Notes: generated from the letters alone by a model not told the origin. A stretch of DNA of 64,000 nt from Athripsodes cinereus (GCA_947579605.1 OX388307.1:33457237-33521236); one strand, 5' to 3'; counted from the stretch's first letter, positions 23,514 through 35,482 are shown. Translations and numbers: made by a program.

Positions 23514-23748
23514 TTTAATTTTAATAAATAAAATATAAAAATATATTAGTGAGCACTGTTTAATCTCCACTATGTTAGGTTAAATACCGAACGTTTTCGC
23601 CTATATCTTCAGGGAAACGTATATATCGTCAGTTTCCCTGAAGATGCCTACAAGTATAGGCGAAAACGTTCGGTAATTAACCTAACATAGTGGAGATTAA
23701 ACAGTGCTCAATAATATATTTTTATATTTTATTTATTAAAATTAAAAA
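23514..23748. mobile_element. Long fold-back element with hammerhead-like motif
   Basis: Two arms of roughly 95-100 bp pair almost perfectly (GAGCACTGTTTAATCTCCAC..., CCGAACGTTTTCGCCTATA). The right arm carries an extra stem absent from the left, which gives CTGAAGA-T-GCCTA-loop-TAGGC-GAAA at 23638-23665. The outer ends are TTTTAATTTTAATAAATAAA-like. Non-coding; superfamily unknown. Confidence 0.85.
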
Positions 23749-23973
23749 TGGATTTCCACAGCGTAAACACAAAAACTCTTGAATTATTATATTTTTTCTT
23801 TCTTATGTTGGTGTGGTAGAAAGCCCATTATGATATTTTCAATACAAATTTACTTTTTAAAAATATTCTTATATTTATTTCTTTGTGGCTTTCTTGTGGA
23901 ATAAATTTCTTTGTTTCTTTTTCTCTGCAGATACTATTTTTTTTACGAAACCATATTTTTCGGCATTCGGAGT

Positions 23974-24040
23974 AGGTATCATCATCATCATCACCCTCAA
24001 GTTCCTCTCGGGAGCACAGGGCAGAAACCAGCCTTATTCT
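23974..24040 (-). mobile_element. RTE-like LINE 3' end, GATGAT family
   Basis: The last 60 or so bases of the family at 24.3-25.2 kb in reverse: ATCATCATCATCACCCTCAA then CCTCTCGGGAGCACAGGGCA. Severely 5'-truncated; it joins another repeat at about 24040. Confidence 0.75.
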
Positions 24041-24225
24041 TAAATTCTTCTCAAGGAAGGGCTCAAGGTTCGCCTGAATGGCCATCCCCGACAAAATCCT
24101 CCCCAAAAATTAAATTTAACCGTTAATGTCCACCGACTCCATTGTTTTACAAAAATAATTTAAAATTAACTTACAGTTACGTATTTACTACGTACTACTT
24201 GTTTGCCTAAATTAATACAAAATAT
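24040..24225 (-). repeat. Repeat family F copy
   Basis: This is the inverse of 43350-43545: AAGAAGGAAGGGC-like block, CCCCGACAAAATCCTCCCCA, TGTCCACCGACTCCATTG and TACGTATTTACTACGTACTA. In the 43.4 kb copy the same sequence leads into an AAATA tail, so it is probably part of a LINE 3' region. Confidence 0.65.
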
Positions 24226-24227
24226 CT

Positions 24228-24276
24228 TGGGTTAGTTGGAAGATATCGCGTCCCTGCGATAAACTCGCCCATTGTG
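24228..24276 (+). mobile_element. LINE 3' UTR stem-loop module
   Basis: Reads GGGTTAGTTGGAAGATATCG, CGTCC, then TGCGATAAACTCGCCC. This is the same module as at 57.40 kb; no tail follows. Confidence 0.6.
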
Positions 24277-24332
24277 CAAAATATTTGTATATACCATGTT
24301 GTAATCTCATGGACTAATGGACATGGAATCTA

Positions 24333-25240
24333 ATGGACTACCTGCTCAGAAAATCTATTCTGGGCCCTGGCGGTGTGCCTTTATCACAGCGTGAAAACAG
24401 TGAGACGTCTGTGGGAGTGCTGCACGATCTTGAATATGCGGATGATCTAGCCCTTTTTGATACATCTGTGGACGGATTACAGTGCAACGCTAATGCTCTT
24501 TATGAAAATTCCTTGCGCCTTGGCCTTCGTATCAACGCTGGTAAAACGGAGTACATATGTAATAGTACATGCACGAGTACTCACACCCCACTAATGGTTG
24601 GCAATTCCCAAATATCTCAGGTTAGTAAATTCAGGTACCTGGGAGCAACCATAACGCCAGAGGGTGATCTCCGGTCGGAATTACCAATCCGCATAGGAGC
24701 AGCTAGCGGGGCTTTCAACAACATGAACAAAGTTTGGAAGGCGTCTGGACTCAGCATCAGGACAAAATGTCGCTTGTTCAATGCGTGCATCATCCCAATC
24801 CTTCTATATGGCTGCGAGTCTTGGCACTTAACCAAGGCTCAAGAGCGGAAGATACTAAGCTTTGAAAACAAGTGTCTTAGAAGGATTTTGGATGTCAGAT
24901 GGTATGAACATGTTACAAATGATGCTGTGCGCCGGCGCACCCAGCAGAGACCTGTAATCTCCGTAATACAAGAGAGACGATGGTCCTGGCTGGGACATGT
25001 TTTGAGAATGCCCAATGATAGTTGGCCAAAAAGAGCACTGTTTTTCCGTCCGCAGGGGTTCCGTCGGCCCGGGCGTCCCTCTTTCACAATACACCGTTCC
25101 TATGACAACGATATCAGAGCGCAAGGAATGTCGTGGGAAGAGGTGACGCAATTGGCACAGAGACGCTCTGAATGGAGGAGGCTGGTTTCTGCCCTGTGCT
25201 CCCGAGAGGAGCGTTGAGGGCGATGATGATGATGATGATG
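24333..25240 (+). mobile_element. RTE-like LINE, RT C-terminal half, intact frame
   Basis: A 294-residue open frame (24333-25217) begins inside the reverse transcriptase: LEYADDLALF is the YADD catalytic box, followed by GLRINAGKTEYIC (motif D), YLGATITPEGDL, IPILLYGCESWHL, RRWSWLGHVLRM, RRPGRPSF, and ends CSREER. The N-terminal endonuclease and RT motifs A and B are missing because of 5' truncation; the first Met is not a biological start. The 3' end is GGGCGATGATGATGATGATG. Four smaller fragments of this family occur at 3.3, 24.0, 25.35 and 45 kb. The long unbroken frame suggests a fairly young insertion. Confidence 0.9.
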
Positions 25241-25344
25241 TAATCTCATTCTTTTTGTTAAAATATTTTGTACAATAAAGTTTATTATTATTATTATTAT
25301 TATCTTAAGACTAGATTGAAGTTCCTAAAACTAGTTTCATTCAA

Positions 25345-25455
25345 TCGTGTCACCTCTTCCCACGACATTCCCTGCGCTCTGATGTCGTCGTCATAGGAAC
25401 GGTGTATTGCGAAAGAAGGGCGCCCAGGCTGAAGGAACCCTTGCGGATGGAACAA
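25345..25455 (-). mobile_element. RTE-like LINE fragment, GATGAT family, internal piece
   Basis: The complement matches the segment coding RSYDNDIRAQGMSWEEVT in the copy just upstream. It lacks the 3' tail and points in the opposite direction, so it is an isolated internal piece left by rearrangement or inversion. Confidence 0.65.
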
Positions 25456-25756
25456 AAATCGTATCTATAATGTTTGTTTTACATTTTATAATATATTTTT
25501 TCACAGTGAATGTTTCTTTTTCAGAAAATTTACTTGAAGTACTATGCAAAGCCTGATATATTTCTTTATTAGAGTAAATTGCGAATCTCTGGAATGTATT
25601 GGATTGATAAGCTCTTCTCGTAACGCAAATAAATATCGTTCAAGCATGCTGAAACTATCAAGTTATTTATCTCAATCACTTTATCTCACAATCAAATTTA
25701 TTTAAATCAAATCTAAATTAACAATTATTAACATTGAATTAACTACTATTGTTTAT

Positions 25757-26004
25757 TAATTAATTAATTATTAATTGTGTCGGTGCACACGTAGTAGAAT
25801 TCCATAATAATGCAATTTGAAACAAGTGTTCCTTTCTACAATTGTTTGTTAATTTGCAGAGAGACGTCTTTCGACTTATAGAGATTGATGATATATAAGT
25901 CTTTATACGTCTATATAAGTCTATATAAGACCTTATAAGTCGAAAGACGTCTCTCTGCGAATTAACAAACAATAGTAGAAAGGAACACTTGTTTCAAATT
26001 GCAT
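25757..26004 (-). mobile_element. Fold-back family G element with 13-bp direct repeats
   Basis: Two arms of about 75 bp pair nearly perfectly (ATGCAATTTGAAACAAGTGT..., GCAGAGAGACGTCTTTCGAC...). The left side carries an extra unpaired end, GTGTCGGTGCACACGTAGTA plus GAATTCCATAAT, and a TTAA-rich tail. The whole is flanked by identical 13-mers TACTATTGTTTAT at 25744-25756 and 26005-26017. The loop has short ATAAGTCT-type repeats. The architecture equals that of the 32.4 kb copy. Non-coding. Confidence 0.8.
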
Positions 26005-26019
26005 TACTATTGTTTATCT

Positions 26020-27600
26020 TTTATTCTTCTTCACACGTATTTTGGATCAAAATTTTTGTCCGAATTATTAAGTTCTTGACAATTAAACGAGCTTTTTTAA
26101 AGTACCACTTACAACTACTAGAATGATTGATTAAAACAATAATTTTCCAGCGATTATGTCACCTCTGTACTTCTACGAGATTCATAAGATGGCGGCGTGA
26201 CCCAACGTTTTCTACCGCACATTCCTAAGATTCTCTATTTTGTATTATTTATTCATGTATAAATATAATATACTTAGTTTTTCTTTGTTTTGGTTTGTAC
26301 TTAAATAATGATATTATAGATAGGTATTATGTAGATCACCCATGCGACTTAATCAATGAAAGACATTCTGGAAAAAAACTTCAATGTTATTTCAATATCT
26401 GTTTGAACTATCTAGACAATTTGTTATAAGCATCTAACACCCTTTCTTTGCAATAAAAGTTATAGAATACGAATGAACAAACATAAAAGAAGGTTATTCT
26501 AAGTGTTATTGCTTGTGTAAGCGAAATAATAATACAGTATTAGATATCTTAATGTATATGTATATAAACGTATTCAAGGAATCAGCGAGAGAGGCGACAA
26601 GATCAGTGCATTTCCATTATATGAATTGAATATGCATTTGAAATGGTTTTCTCTTTCACCTAGAAGCTTTCTATGCAGAATCCACCGTTGTAAGTATATA
26701 TTATCATCTGATAATAATAATGATATCTGCACCGTATAATAATCTCACCTCATATATTATCTTGGAATACAATTTGAATATTATTAGCGCGCCTGCTTCT
26801 TCTCTATATACACTTGATTGCATTTATTTACTTTAAACTATTCGTATATTAATGTTGTCAACCGACAGTATTCAGTACAAGCTAATGTTAAATTTATTAT
26901 AAATAAAATATTGATATGTAGTAATCCGGTCAATTGAATTCGTAATGCCAAGCTAATACATTTTGTTTAAAAACTACAATCTCTGTTTTTCTTTGAAAGA
27001 AGGTCTGAAAGTTGACAATCCGTGTTCTCGAGAGGAGTGCTTAAAGGCAAAAAAGTAGAAGTTTTTTTGCACATTTTTCAATTTTAACATAACGGTAACA
27101 ATTTCAGTTTTTTATTAACAAATGTACGGAAATTCCAAGAGTTAACACATCATAAAAAAAAAAATCTTATTAGCGTCTATGTTGTGTTTGATAAAACTGT
27201 ATAATATCTGGTATTATATCTTACAAAATTCAAGCCCTTAAGCCAAACAACATAATTGGATTGATATCTCTTAATTGGATCAGGCGACGAAGCAATTAGA
27301 GGCAGTTAATAATGATTGACTGCTCTGTCAACTTCGTCTTCGATAACATTGCTAACAAATTTGAGGTAGAGATTGGAATCTAGGGTTTATAATATAAACA
27401 TAAATAATTGAGTGTTGGTGTTAATACCTTTGGTTTGAGTCATAATGTAGTAACATACATTTGGTCAAATAAATAATCAAACTTGTCTTGTACGGTTTGT
27501 AAAACTTGAAATTTAATTGATATGGTTATTTTGTAGACACTTGTCTAAATAAAATTAAATTTCATTGACTGTAACAAAATTAATTGTATTTATAACTATT
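26020..27600. other. No recognisable gene
   Basis: AT-rich sequence. One isolated AAGATGGCGGC-like word occurs at 26190-26200. A possible trace of the GATGAT-family LINE (CTCGAGAGGAGTGC) lies near 27028. Confidence 0.4.
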
Positions 27601-27604
27601 GTCA

Positions 27605-27725
27605 AGTGTTACTATAGAGTATAGCTAACGCACGATTGGTTATATATTTATAGATCAATACCTGATGATGCGAATTCGTAGTCCGCGAAACCCGTTGTAC
27701 GTTGATTATACTCTGTAGTAACACT
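27605..27725. mobile_element. Small fold-back element with hammerhead-like motif
   Basis: Inverted arms AGTGTTACTATAGAGTATAG... and AGTGTTACTACAGAGTATAA... (26 bp, about four mismatches) flank a centre with CTGATGA (27662-27668) and GAAA (27687-27690), separated by a partly decayed stem GCG...CGC. Non-coding; 121 bp. Confidence 0.75.
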
Positions 27726-27944
27726 AAATAAATGTAACTTATTTATTTATTTAATAAATATAAAATTTATTTATTTAATAAATGTTATAAATATAATTGA
27801 TAATAGGTATTATACATTAATTAAATCCTAGGCATACGTAAAAGGTATCACTGCTTTTTACGTCCTATAACGATCTTTTTGTGAACACGGAGATGAAACT
27901 ATTATCATCTGTTTAGAGCGGTTATGTTTCAGCTGAATTTTCTT

Positions 27945-27986
27945 AAACTCTTCACATAAAAATAAAATAAATAAATAAATAAAACC
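27945..27986 (+). repeat. AAATA-type retroelement tail
   Basis: AAAATAAAATAAATAAATAAATAA-like run following AT-rich sequence; probably the tail of a decayed LINE. Confidence 0.4.
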
Positions 27987-28125
27987 CTAACACTCTTTGT
28001 GATTATCATAAGAACAGTGCATTGACCAACGCACTAAAAACTTTGTGGACTGAGAAATTGTGCTCTGTCTGGCAAGCTACGACAGGAAATTTTGGACATA
28101 AGGGATTTCAAAATAATATTAGTTA

Positions 28126-28225
28126 TAAACTACTACTATGCGATCACGACATATCCCAAAAGTGTGGTTGCTGGCAGATCAGCTGCATGTATATAATCAA
28201 CATGGAAGCTGTCCTCTGAATAACA
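28126..28225 (-). repeat. Family D fragment
   Basis: On plus: TACTACTATGCGATCACGAC, ATATCCCAAAAGTGTGGTTG, CTGGCAGATCAGCTGCATGT, AAGCTGTCCTCTG. This is the 3' half of the family in reverse. Confidence 0.75.
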
Positions 28226-28229
28226 AATT

Positions 28230-30085
28230 AAATATATTGTTTCACTCCAACTTATCGTTTTCACGCGTAAGTATTAAATAAACGTCACTCTCTTCTGGTG
28301 AAGTTTTGATATAAAAATAAAACTTTCAAAGTAGTTCAAAAAATATGAACAGATTATCATAAAAAATAAAAATTATAAAATTAAACACAAGTGTTATCAA
28401 AACATAAAACTTCTTCCTTGAAACTATTTAAAACGTGTTTCAACATTACATATGGATTTCGGTTGAAGGTATTCAGAATAAAATTTACATACATCAGGAA
28501 AATTTTCATTCGTCATATACGAGACTAAATCAAAAAGTGCGACATCATTATTATTTCAAAATTAAAACTTATGTAGTTGTTATATTATTACATATATTTT
28601 GCTTATAATTATTAGTTTCTCTATTACTCATTCGTCAACGTTTACATAAATTAACATAAATCTGCTAGCTGTGTTTGTATGTATGTAGACATAAGTTGAA
28701 ATTAGTCATCATGTAGGTGTATGAGTAGTGAGATAAGCATATTGTATATGTACTAGTTTTCATACAATCTTGCATACGTGATAATATCTTCATGTTTTTG
28801 TTGTAGATAAGAGCAACCTTTTTCCTTTGGAATTGTTTTTTAAACACCAGGTCACATACTAAACTTCAGAAAAAGCTAGGTTATAAGGACTTTTGAGTAG
28901 CCTGTTGTCTCTTTAAGAGGGCTCTACACCCCTTCTTTGTGATTTCATGCATACGAATTAGCAAAATTACAACCATTTTATTTTTTAAATATTTTAAATT
29001 CTGGATCACATGTATGTTATTTTTTGTATTAATATAATATTTTGAACACTTATAAATGCGATTATATCAATTTAATTCTATTTTGCTGCGAGGAATATAG
29101 TGAAAATAATTTTTGAAGATTACCGTCGCAATGATGATACGTTGAGTGGTGTTATTTTAAATAAATTATCCTTAATAATACAAGAGTGTTAATAAAATTC
29201 TAAAACCAAGATTAATCTTAAAATATCATGAATTTTATAATACACCTTGAGTTTTTTATTTACAACCCTTGGATTTTCTTAATTATTATGACAAACTGCA
29301 TACACATTAAAAATAAATTTCATTATCAAAAAAATCATAGAAAATGTTTATAATTCAACCATTTGTTTTATTTATATAATAATATGGTATGTTGTTTACA
29401 GTGCATACTACATATATAACGTTATTATGTGCAATAATCAAGAATATAGCGAGTTTCACAAATTTTAAGATTCAGAAGGCCCACGGCGTGCCTAGTAGCC
29501 GGATGTGAGATCGTACTCGCTCTGTTTTTGAATTAGGAAATAAATAAATTCAATTTATAGAATAAATAAAACTTAAATTTTATTTATATATACATACTAT
29601 TTTTTTATACCTATGAATATTTTTGCATATAAAGTTTTGGCTTATATTTATTAATAAAGCTATTTCATTAATTATTTGAATAATTTTCTCTGCGCCTACT
29701 AAAAATTGTTGCCTGAAACCACTAGAGCTAAATCTAATTTTTACCTTAGGTAAGAACGGCTGTTAATCAGACTTTTCTACATTGCTATGAGAAATAATTT
29801 TGAATCCTTTAACTTTTATTTGTATTTCTGATTCAACCCATTTCCATCTTATGCTATAAGTCTATTTACATTCAATACTATTTCGGCTATCATTTGCCAA
29901 TATCTTTCATCTAGAACTTTCAGAAGCTAAAGCCTCATCTTTTTCTAAAACCTTTCTGTTTTTCTCATTTTGATATATACCTGCAATCCATAAATATTTA
30001 GACTTCTTTTCCATCACTTTAATCGCATCACTTAATGTCCAGTCTATTTCCATTTTATGAATCAAAAGAAAATGATAATGACCTG
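28230..30085. other. No recognisable gene
   Basis: AT-rich sequence. The ORFs at 28665-28847 and 29907-30110 (both minus) show no domain. A GC-richer patch at 29478-29520 (GGCCCACGGCGTGCC) may be a retroelement trace. Confidence 0.35.
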
Positions 30086-30089
30086 ATAA

Positions 30090-30192
30090 GGAAAAAGACG
30101 TCTCTCTCATGATTTTATAACTTGTAATAGAAAAAAAGATTAGGTAGTTTTAATTTAATAAATAATGAAATTTTCCTACGTGAGCACCGATA
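30090..30192 (+). mobile_element. Half copy of fold-back family G
   Basis: AAGACGTCTCTCTCATGA at one end and CCTACGTGAGCACCGATAA at the other match one arm plus the unpaired terminus of the complete copies. The copy stops at the loop position. Confidence 0.65.
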
Positions 30193-30706
30193 AAATATAT
30201 TATATAATTACTTTACATATATAAATGTAATCTATGTTTCTTGGTGGATTGAATCAAATATACTATCTGGCTCATGGACTTTAAGTTATCTATCTCTGGT
30301 GTAGTACAAAATGATGAGTAAACTTGAGTTATGATGTGACGTATGAAGGAACTTAAAGTTTATTTTACAAAGTTCTTAGTTTCGTTTCATTACCTGTTAT
30401 ACTTAAATGTGATATATTCACCAACTTTCACGAACTACTACTATTTATGTTCCAATTTCTAATAAAATAGGTCTGAATTTTCTCTTGTGGTCTGGATAAG
30501 TCCACACCGAAGAGACAGCCAGATTGACCACTCTGACACCTTCGGTGTGACAAGATTTGTCACGTGTAAAATTATTATTTTCTGACAAGACTTGTTATGT
30601 GTGAAATTTTGGATAAATGGAAGTCTCCATACTTCTGCGGTATCTGGGTGGAAGGTGGGTTTCCTTCAATGTTTTCTGGATTTTCAGTACTAAAAATAAA
30701 AGATAA

Positions 30707-30790
30707 TTTTGAGAATTTTATTATAAAAATCACGTGGATATAAGTTGAATTTTGAGAATTTTATAATAAAAATCACGTGGATATAAGTTG
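30707..30790. repeat. Tandem duplication, 41-bp unit, period 43
   Basis: TTTTGAGAATTTTATTATAA... ending CACGTGGATATAAGTTG occurs at 30707-30747 and again, nearly identical, at 30750-30790, directly before a family D copy. Confidence 0.85.
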
Positions 30791-30794
30791 TTAT

Positions 30795-30966
30795 CCCGTA
30801 GAGCACCCGGTGAAGAATTGGTCTCCCACTCTTCTGCGTAAGTTTTCGAGTGTCCTGTAAAAGGCAGGTGTTCGAAGAGGACAGTTTGCATGTTTCTTAC
30901 ATGCAGCTGATCTGCTGGCTACCCCACTTGTGGGATATGCCGTGATGTATAGTAGTAGTATAGTAT
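30795..30966 (+). repeat. Family D repeat with internal deletion
   Basis: The start (GGTCTCCCACTCTTCTGCGT, TCGAGTGTCCTGTAAAAGGC) is joined at about 30876 to the later part (AGGACAGTTTGCATG, GCAGCTGATCTGCTGGCTAC, CCCACTTGTGGGATATGCCG) with a TAGTAGTATAG tail. Compared with the 8.3 kb copy, the middle block (AATAAGGACATTT to CTTATTTTTT) is missing. Confidence 0.75.
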
Positions 30967-31904
30967 AGTATATAATTTGTTTATTAAAAATCTCAATCAT
31001 CAATCTATTTTTCAGTATGTTTTCCTTTTGCAAATTTAATGTCACTTACCTTGATATTTATATGTCAATTCATCTCCGCATGAACCATTCTGTAAAGTTT
31101 CTCACCAGTAGAAAGACAAAGTTCATTCTGTCATTTCACAATGTCATACATTAAATTAGTATAAGTATATTCTGCCAGTATAAATTCTGATTGTATGAAA
31201 TACTTATATTATCACCTACCATTCTCATATAATATATATGTATATGCTCCATTATTATGTACCTGCATGATGTGTAGATAGTATCTGTAGTGACTAGGTT
31301 ACTGTCTGTAAGTAATAAGTATGGGTATTAACTGGTTGTTATTATGATTTCGGTTATCTTCAACTTTATGAGGCAACAACTCGACACGACTCTGTTCATG
31401 GCGGATGTAAGTCGCACATAAACACATTCACAACAGTTTGTTAATATAGTATCTAGTGTAATAATATATTGTGAGGTAGTGTCTATTTTAAAAACTTTAG
31501 ATAAAGGTTATAAAAGTGAGATTCCTATTTTATCCCCTTACGTCGCATCTTTGTGGGCTGGCAGAGAAGACAGAACGCAAAATCAATATATCCTTATAGC
31601 TTTTTCCCTTTTCTTTCTGACAAATATGCAATGAGATTTCTAGAACTCTTTCTCATACACAAGCATTTATTTGCAATTAACGATTTTTAATAAATATTCC
31701 TGTCTCATTTTTTCGTGTTTTATAGCCAGATTGATACATCTGATGGTACTGGGTGCAATTTAAAAATACACCTGTAAACACTAAACAAAGGTTCTTGAAA
31801 AAAATAAGTAAAATTTGGAGGAAATATATCGAAGAGATGACCGAAAATCGTTTATTTTATTCTTCACTGTATAATAATATGCTATGCAAACATACTCGTA
31901 CACA

Positions 31905-32150
31905 CATACACACCATTACACCGCTATCCTCGCAGGGTAGGCAAAGAATCGAGCGATCTTTCTATACTTCCATGCATTTTCGCTTCCGTCACTGTCACAT
32001 GATTCCTCATGCATGCTTTCCTGTTCAATGTGCTCAACACGTGACCGCCCTGTAGGAATTGATTTAAATGATCTTGCCATTTGATCCTCAGACGGCCACG
32101 TCTCCAAGCGCCATTCCTCTCAGTCAAATGTATCTATTTGGTCATTCTGT
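31905..32150 (-). mobile_element. RTE-like LINE fragment (SLPTPLG family)
   Basis: The minus frame encodes WRRGRLRIKWQDHLNQFLQG, LNRKACMRNHVTVTEAK and SLPTLRG, parallel to the 16.2 kb copy (TTWLEYVDQIL, NRRACMRNCMNVEEAK, LPTPLG). Truncated at both sides. A similar but weaker trace may lie at 31545-31580. Confidence 0.75.
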
Positions 32151-32394
32151 ATAGTGTATCAACCTTTAAAATAGGTCAATGACTGTATATTGATTTTAAT
32201 CAAAGGGCGCAAGGAGAATACTGAATGCTTAGCGTTTTGATTAAGGTTGTGTCCGATGAATTTTTAGATTATTTCTTGCTATTTAACTATATATCATCCC
32301 ATTACATTACATATATTAGTATTTATTTACAGGCACGTCTAATTTCCCTTAAATACTCTATTTATGCTGTTGTAATGATAGAATTTTCCTATTT

Positions 32395-32604
32395 GAAATA
32401 ACTTAAACAAATGTTTTATTCTACTATTTATCCACGACAGAGACGTCTTTCGTCTTGTTAGGGCATTGCCAATCTCTGACATTGACAATGTCCTAACAAG
32501 ACGAAAGACGTCTCTTTCGTGAATAAATCGAATAGTAGAATAAAACCCTTGTTTTATTTATTTCATTATGGAATTCTACTACCTGAACGCCGACACAGTG
32601 AATA
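32395..32604 (+). mobile_element. Fold-back family G element with 13-bp direct repeats
   Basis: Arms pair over about 75 bp (TTTTATTCTACTAT..., GAGACGTCTTTCGTCTTGTT...). Only the right side carries the extra end GGAATTCTACTACCTGAACG plus CCGACACAGTG. Identical 13-mers AATTTTCCTATTT flank it at 32382-32394 and 32605-32617. This is the mirror orientation of the 25.8 kb copy with the same asymmetry. Confidence 0.8.
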
Positions 32605-32619
32605 AATTTTCCTATTTCT

Positions 32620-34850
32620 TATCTGTATTTTATTATATAACTTTTCGTCCTAGGCTATTTATTTTACTGCAAAATATCTTCTATATTAAAATAAATTTAA
32701 TTCAATTTTCATGACAAGACAGGATCTTGAGATACGTTCACAACTTGTTTACATCATCTAAATTGAAACAATTATTTACTTAGCATTATTTGGCAACAAA
32801 TTATTATGGAATAATAATGATTGAGGTAGAAATAAATTGACAAAATAAATTACACGAAATAATAATATTTCCATAAGATAACTGATACAAAGAGTTTAAT
32901 GGAAGTGTCTCAGTGAGAAGCCCTAAAGCTGCTTGTTGAAAATATAATTTGAAAAAGATGAAAGAAAATAATTTAAAGCAACATCTTTATTATGTTGGCT
33001 GAAAATTATATAATATTTTAAAATGCATCTATGTTAATAGTTTAATGTAAAGGATACTTTGACGTCTTTGTCAATATCATTAATTAATTGTATTATTTAA
33101 TTAACATTTCAGTAGCTTACACAAGAAAAAGGTCATTTGTAATTAATTATGTGCTATTTCGTACTCCGATTATGGAAAATCATATTGAAAATTCATAAAC
33201 GAACAAATTTTACATACAAAATACGTACGCTATATCCTTAAATTATTTGCATGTTCATATTATTATTGTTTAGATTTTATTCATTCATATTTTATTTTCA
33301 TTTAGTTTATTTGCAACAATACTTTGTTTTACATACAATAATGAAAGGGGTCTTTTGTGGTCCATTTATGTATGTCTTAATATATTTATTATAATTCTGT
33401 TGATATTATTTGAATACGACTGTTTATATCTCTGCAAAGAAGTAATAAATAAACAAATAATGTTAAAATTAGGTATATTTAGTAAAGTTCGTTACCTGTT
33501 ATGTGAAGTAGAGTGATTTTTGTATTTTGAAATAATGGCTGATGCACATACACTTTGTTAGTGTGTGTGTGTGTGTGTTTATCAACTTGTATTTTGTATT
33601 TTTAGCTAATATATTTATGGTCTTTTCTAGATAATAGTATTAAATATATAAATATGAAAATAATTTCATTAAGAGCAGACCATCCATCACACAACATCAC
33701 AAACTTAGTAAGAACGTAAGCAACACATACATTTTGCTAAATATCATGTACATAGTATTTACTCGCAGTACTTTAGTATAATAAGATAATATAAGTTGAA
33801 GGCCATATAACATTTAACATTGTTTGAATGAACTTATGCTGACGTATTGCATGACTCCTGAAAATTATGGCTAAGTAAATACACATATTACATAATTCTC
33901 ACAATAATTTATAGAATAAATCAAATATAATAGAAATTATTTACATACGTACGTACATAAGTACCAACACATACATATTCAGATTCATAGATGTGTTTAA
34001 GTCAGACAGAAGTCTTAAGATCAAGGCGGATCTCTTTGCTCTATAATAAACTTGAGTGGACAGAAATAGAGAAAGCGAAGGAGCTGTTCAAGATAGGGGC
34101 ACATTCTCACACGTAATAGTCAACGTCAGGAAGATCCGACATGACACATGAAAAATATGAAGTGGTTTTTACATAATTTCTAAAACTCTCATTAACTTTT
34201 CATATGTAATAAAACCCATTGTTCGTAGGGGTCTTTTGAAAACATTGCCAAAAAATAAAGTGAAAACCTCATTGTAGTTACTAGGAACTACATAAATACC
34301 TATTCATAATGCCACGGGGAAGCATTTAAAATGGATTCATTTCATACAACTTCTACACAGAAATCACGACCTAAATGTGTTTTTATAATATTGTTATCAA
34401 AGATTAAAGTAGCATGGCGTGGAAATGTTTTCAGTCAAGGAAATCATATTTTTGCTCTTTGCTCATTTATAATTTAGCGAGGAAAGATTTTTCCATTTGC
34501 TTAGAGAAATACTACACCCGGCTTAACATTTAGGATACAAAATGAGACGGAAGCTTCCCATGTTACATTGAATATTATCTTACAGCAACAAAAAAGTGTA
34601 TAACTCAAAGGAAAATGTTATTATTTTCATAATACAATTTAAGCAAATATATTGAAATTAAATTTATTTATTTTCAACGTCAAATATATACGCCATGAGA
34701 TAATATCACGTAACCATTGCCGAATATTTAATTTGTATTATTTACTTAAAAGTCACTTTTTTGTTAACCTGGCGTTGTAACATGAGATGTATATACATAC
34801 CTGAATAGATGGATCTAGAAATAAATAATCTTATTACTTGCGTCCGATTT
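32620..34850. other. No recognisable gene; one GT microsatellite
   Basis: AT-rich sequence. A GT repeat of about nine units lies at 33560-33578. Nothing else was recognised. Confidence 0.4.
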
Positions 34851-34852
34851 TT

Positions 34853-34928
34853 TATCAGTATGGAGAAACAACTTGCATATTTATTATATGCAGTTAGTCA
34901 ACTATCTACCCCGCGATGTTATAGATAG
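34853..34928 (+). repeat. Family D fragment
   Basis: TATGGAGAAACAACTTGCAT, ATATGCAGTTAGTCAACTAT and CTACCCCGCGATGTTATAG match the 3' third of the family. Confidence 0.55.
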
Positions 34929-35361
34929 ATGAATATTTTCTTATATTTTGGGCTAAGATTGCTCCAAACTAACGGTGATTCCATCGGTTTGTTGTATAAA
35001 AGAGCGTGCGCCAATAGCGTTTAAATACTCTGATAATTTTTCTATTTTCACATACGTATGTCCTCAAACCTTTTAATTCAATACAACAATTAAGTGAAAG
35101 TTAACAGTGTTATTTTTTTTATTATCTAAATTAAATGATTATTTTGATATTCACTTTTCTCTAGAATTGTTTTGATGGTTATTTTTTGTAGTTATATAGA
35201 TAAACAGCCAGTTTTTTTCATACAAATATAAAGAATGTACATGTTTTTGTCGAGTATCTTGGCTAATCACAACTAGCTAGTTATGTAAGACTAATAGTAA
35301 GAAAATATAATATAAAAGTATACTAACTGTTATCTGTAGTCAATACAAAGGGTTTCAGAAG

Positions 35362-35482
35362 AAACCTGAGGACACAGCTTTTTACTGGGAGTTTTGGACA
35401 ATAGACACACAATATACTACCCTCGAGGTCGTGTTACAAATAAACGGCGCATCTCCATTGTTGCATTATGAGTCTTTTCAAA
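35362..35482 (+). mobile_element. L2/CR1-like LINE 3' remnant
   Basis: ACACAGCTTTTTACTGGGAG, then TACCCTCGAGGTCGTGTTA and AAACGGCGC align with the 3' end of the fragment at 62.75-63.0 kb (CACCTTTTTGCTGGGAGTTT, GCCCTTGAGGTCATTTTA). Too short and broken to translate. Confidence 0.6.

Noticed and set aside
26190..26200. AAGATGGCGGC, a PHO/YY1-type site
   Set aside because: A single word without a nearby promoter, gene or cluster; expected occasionally by chance.
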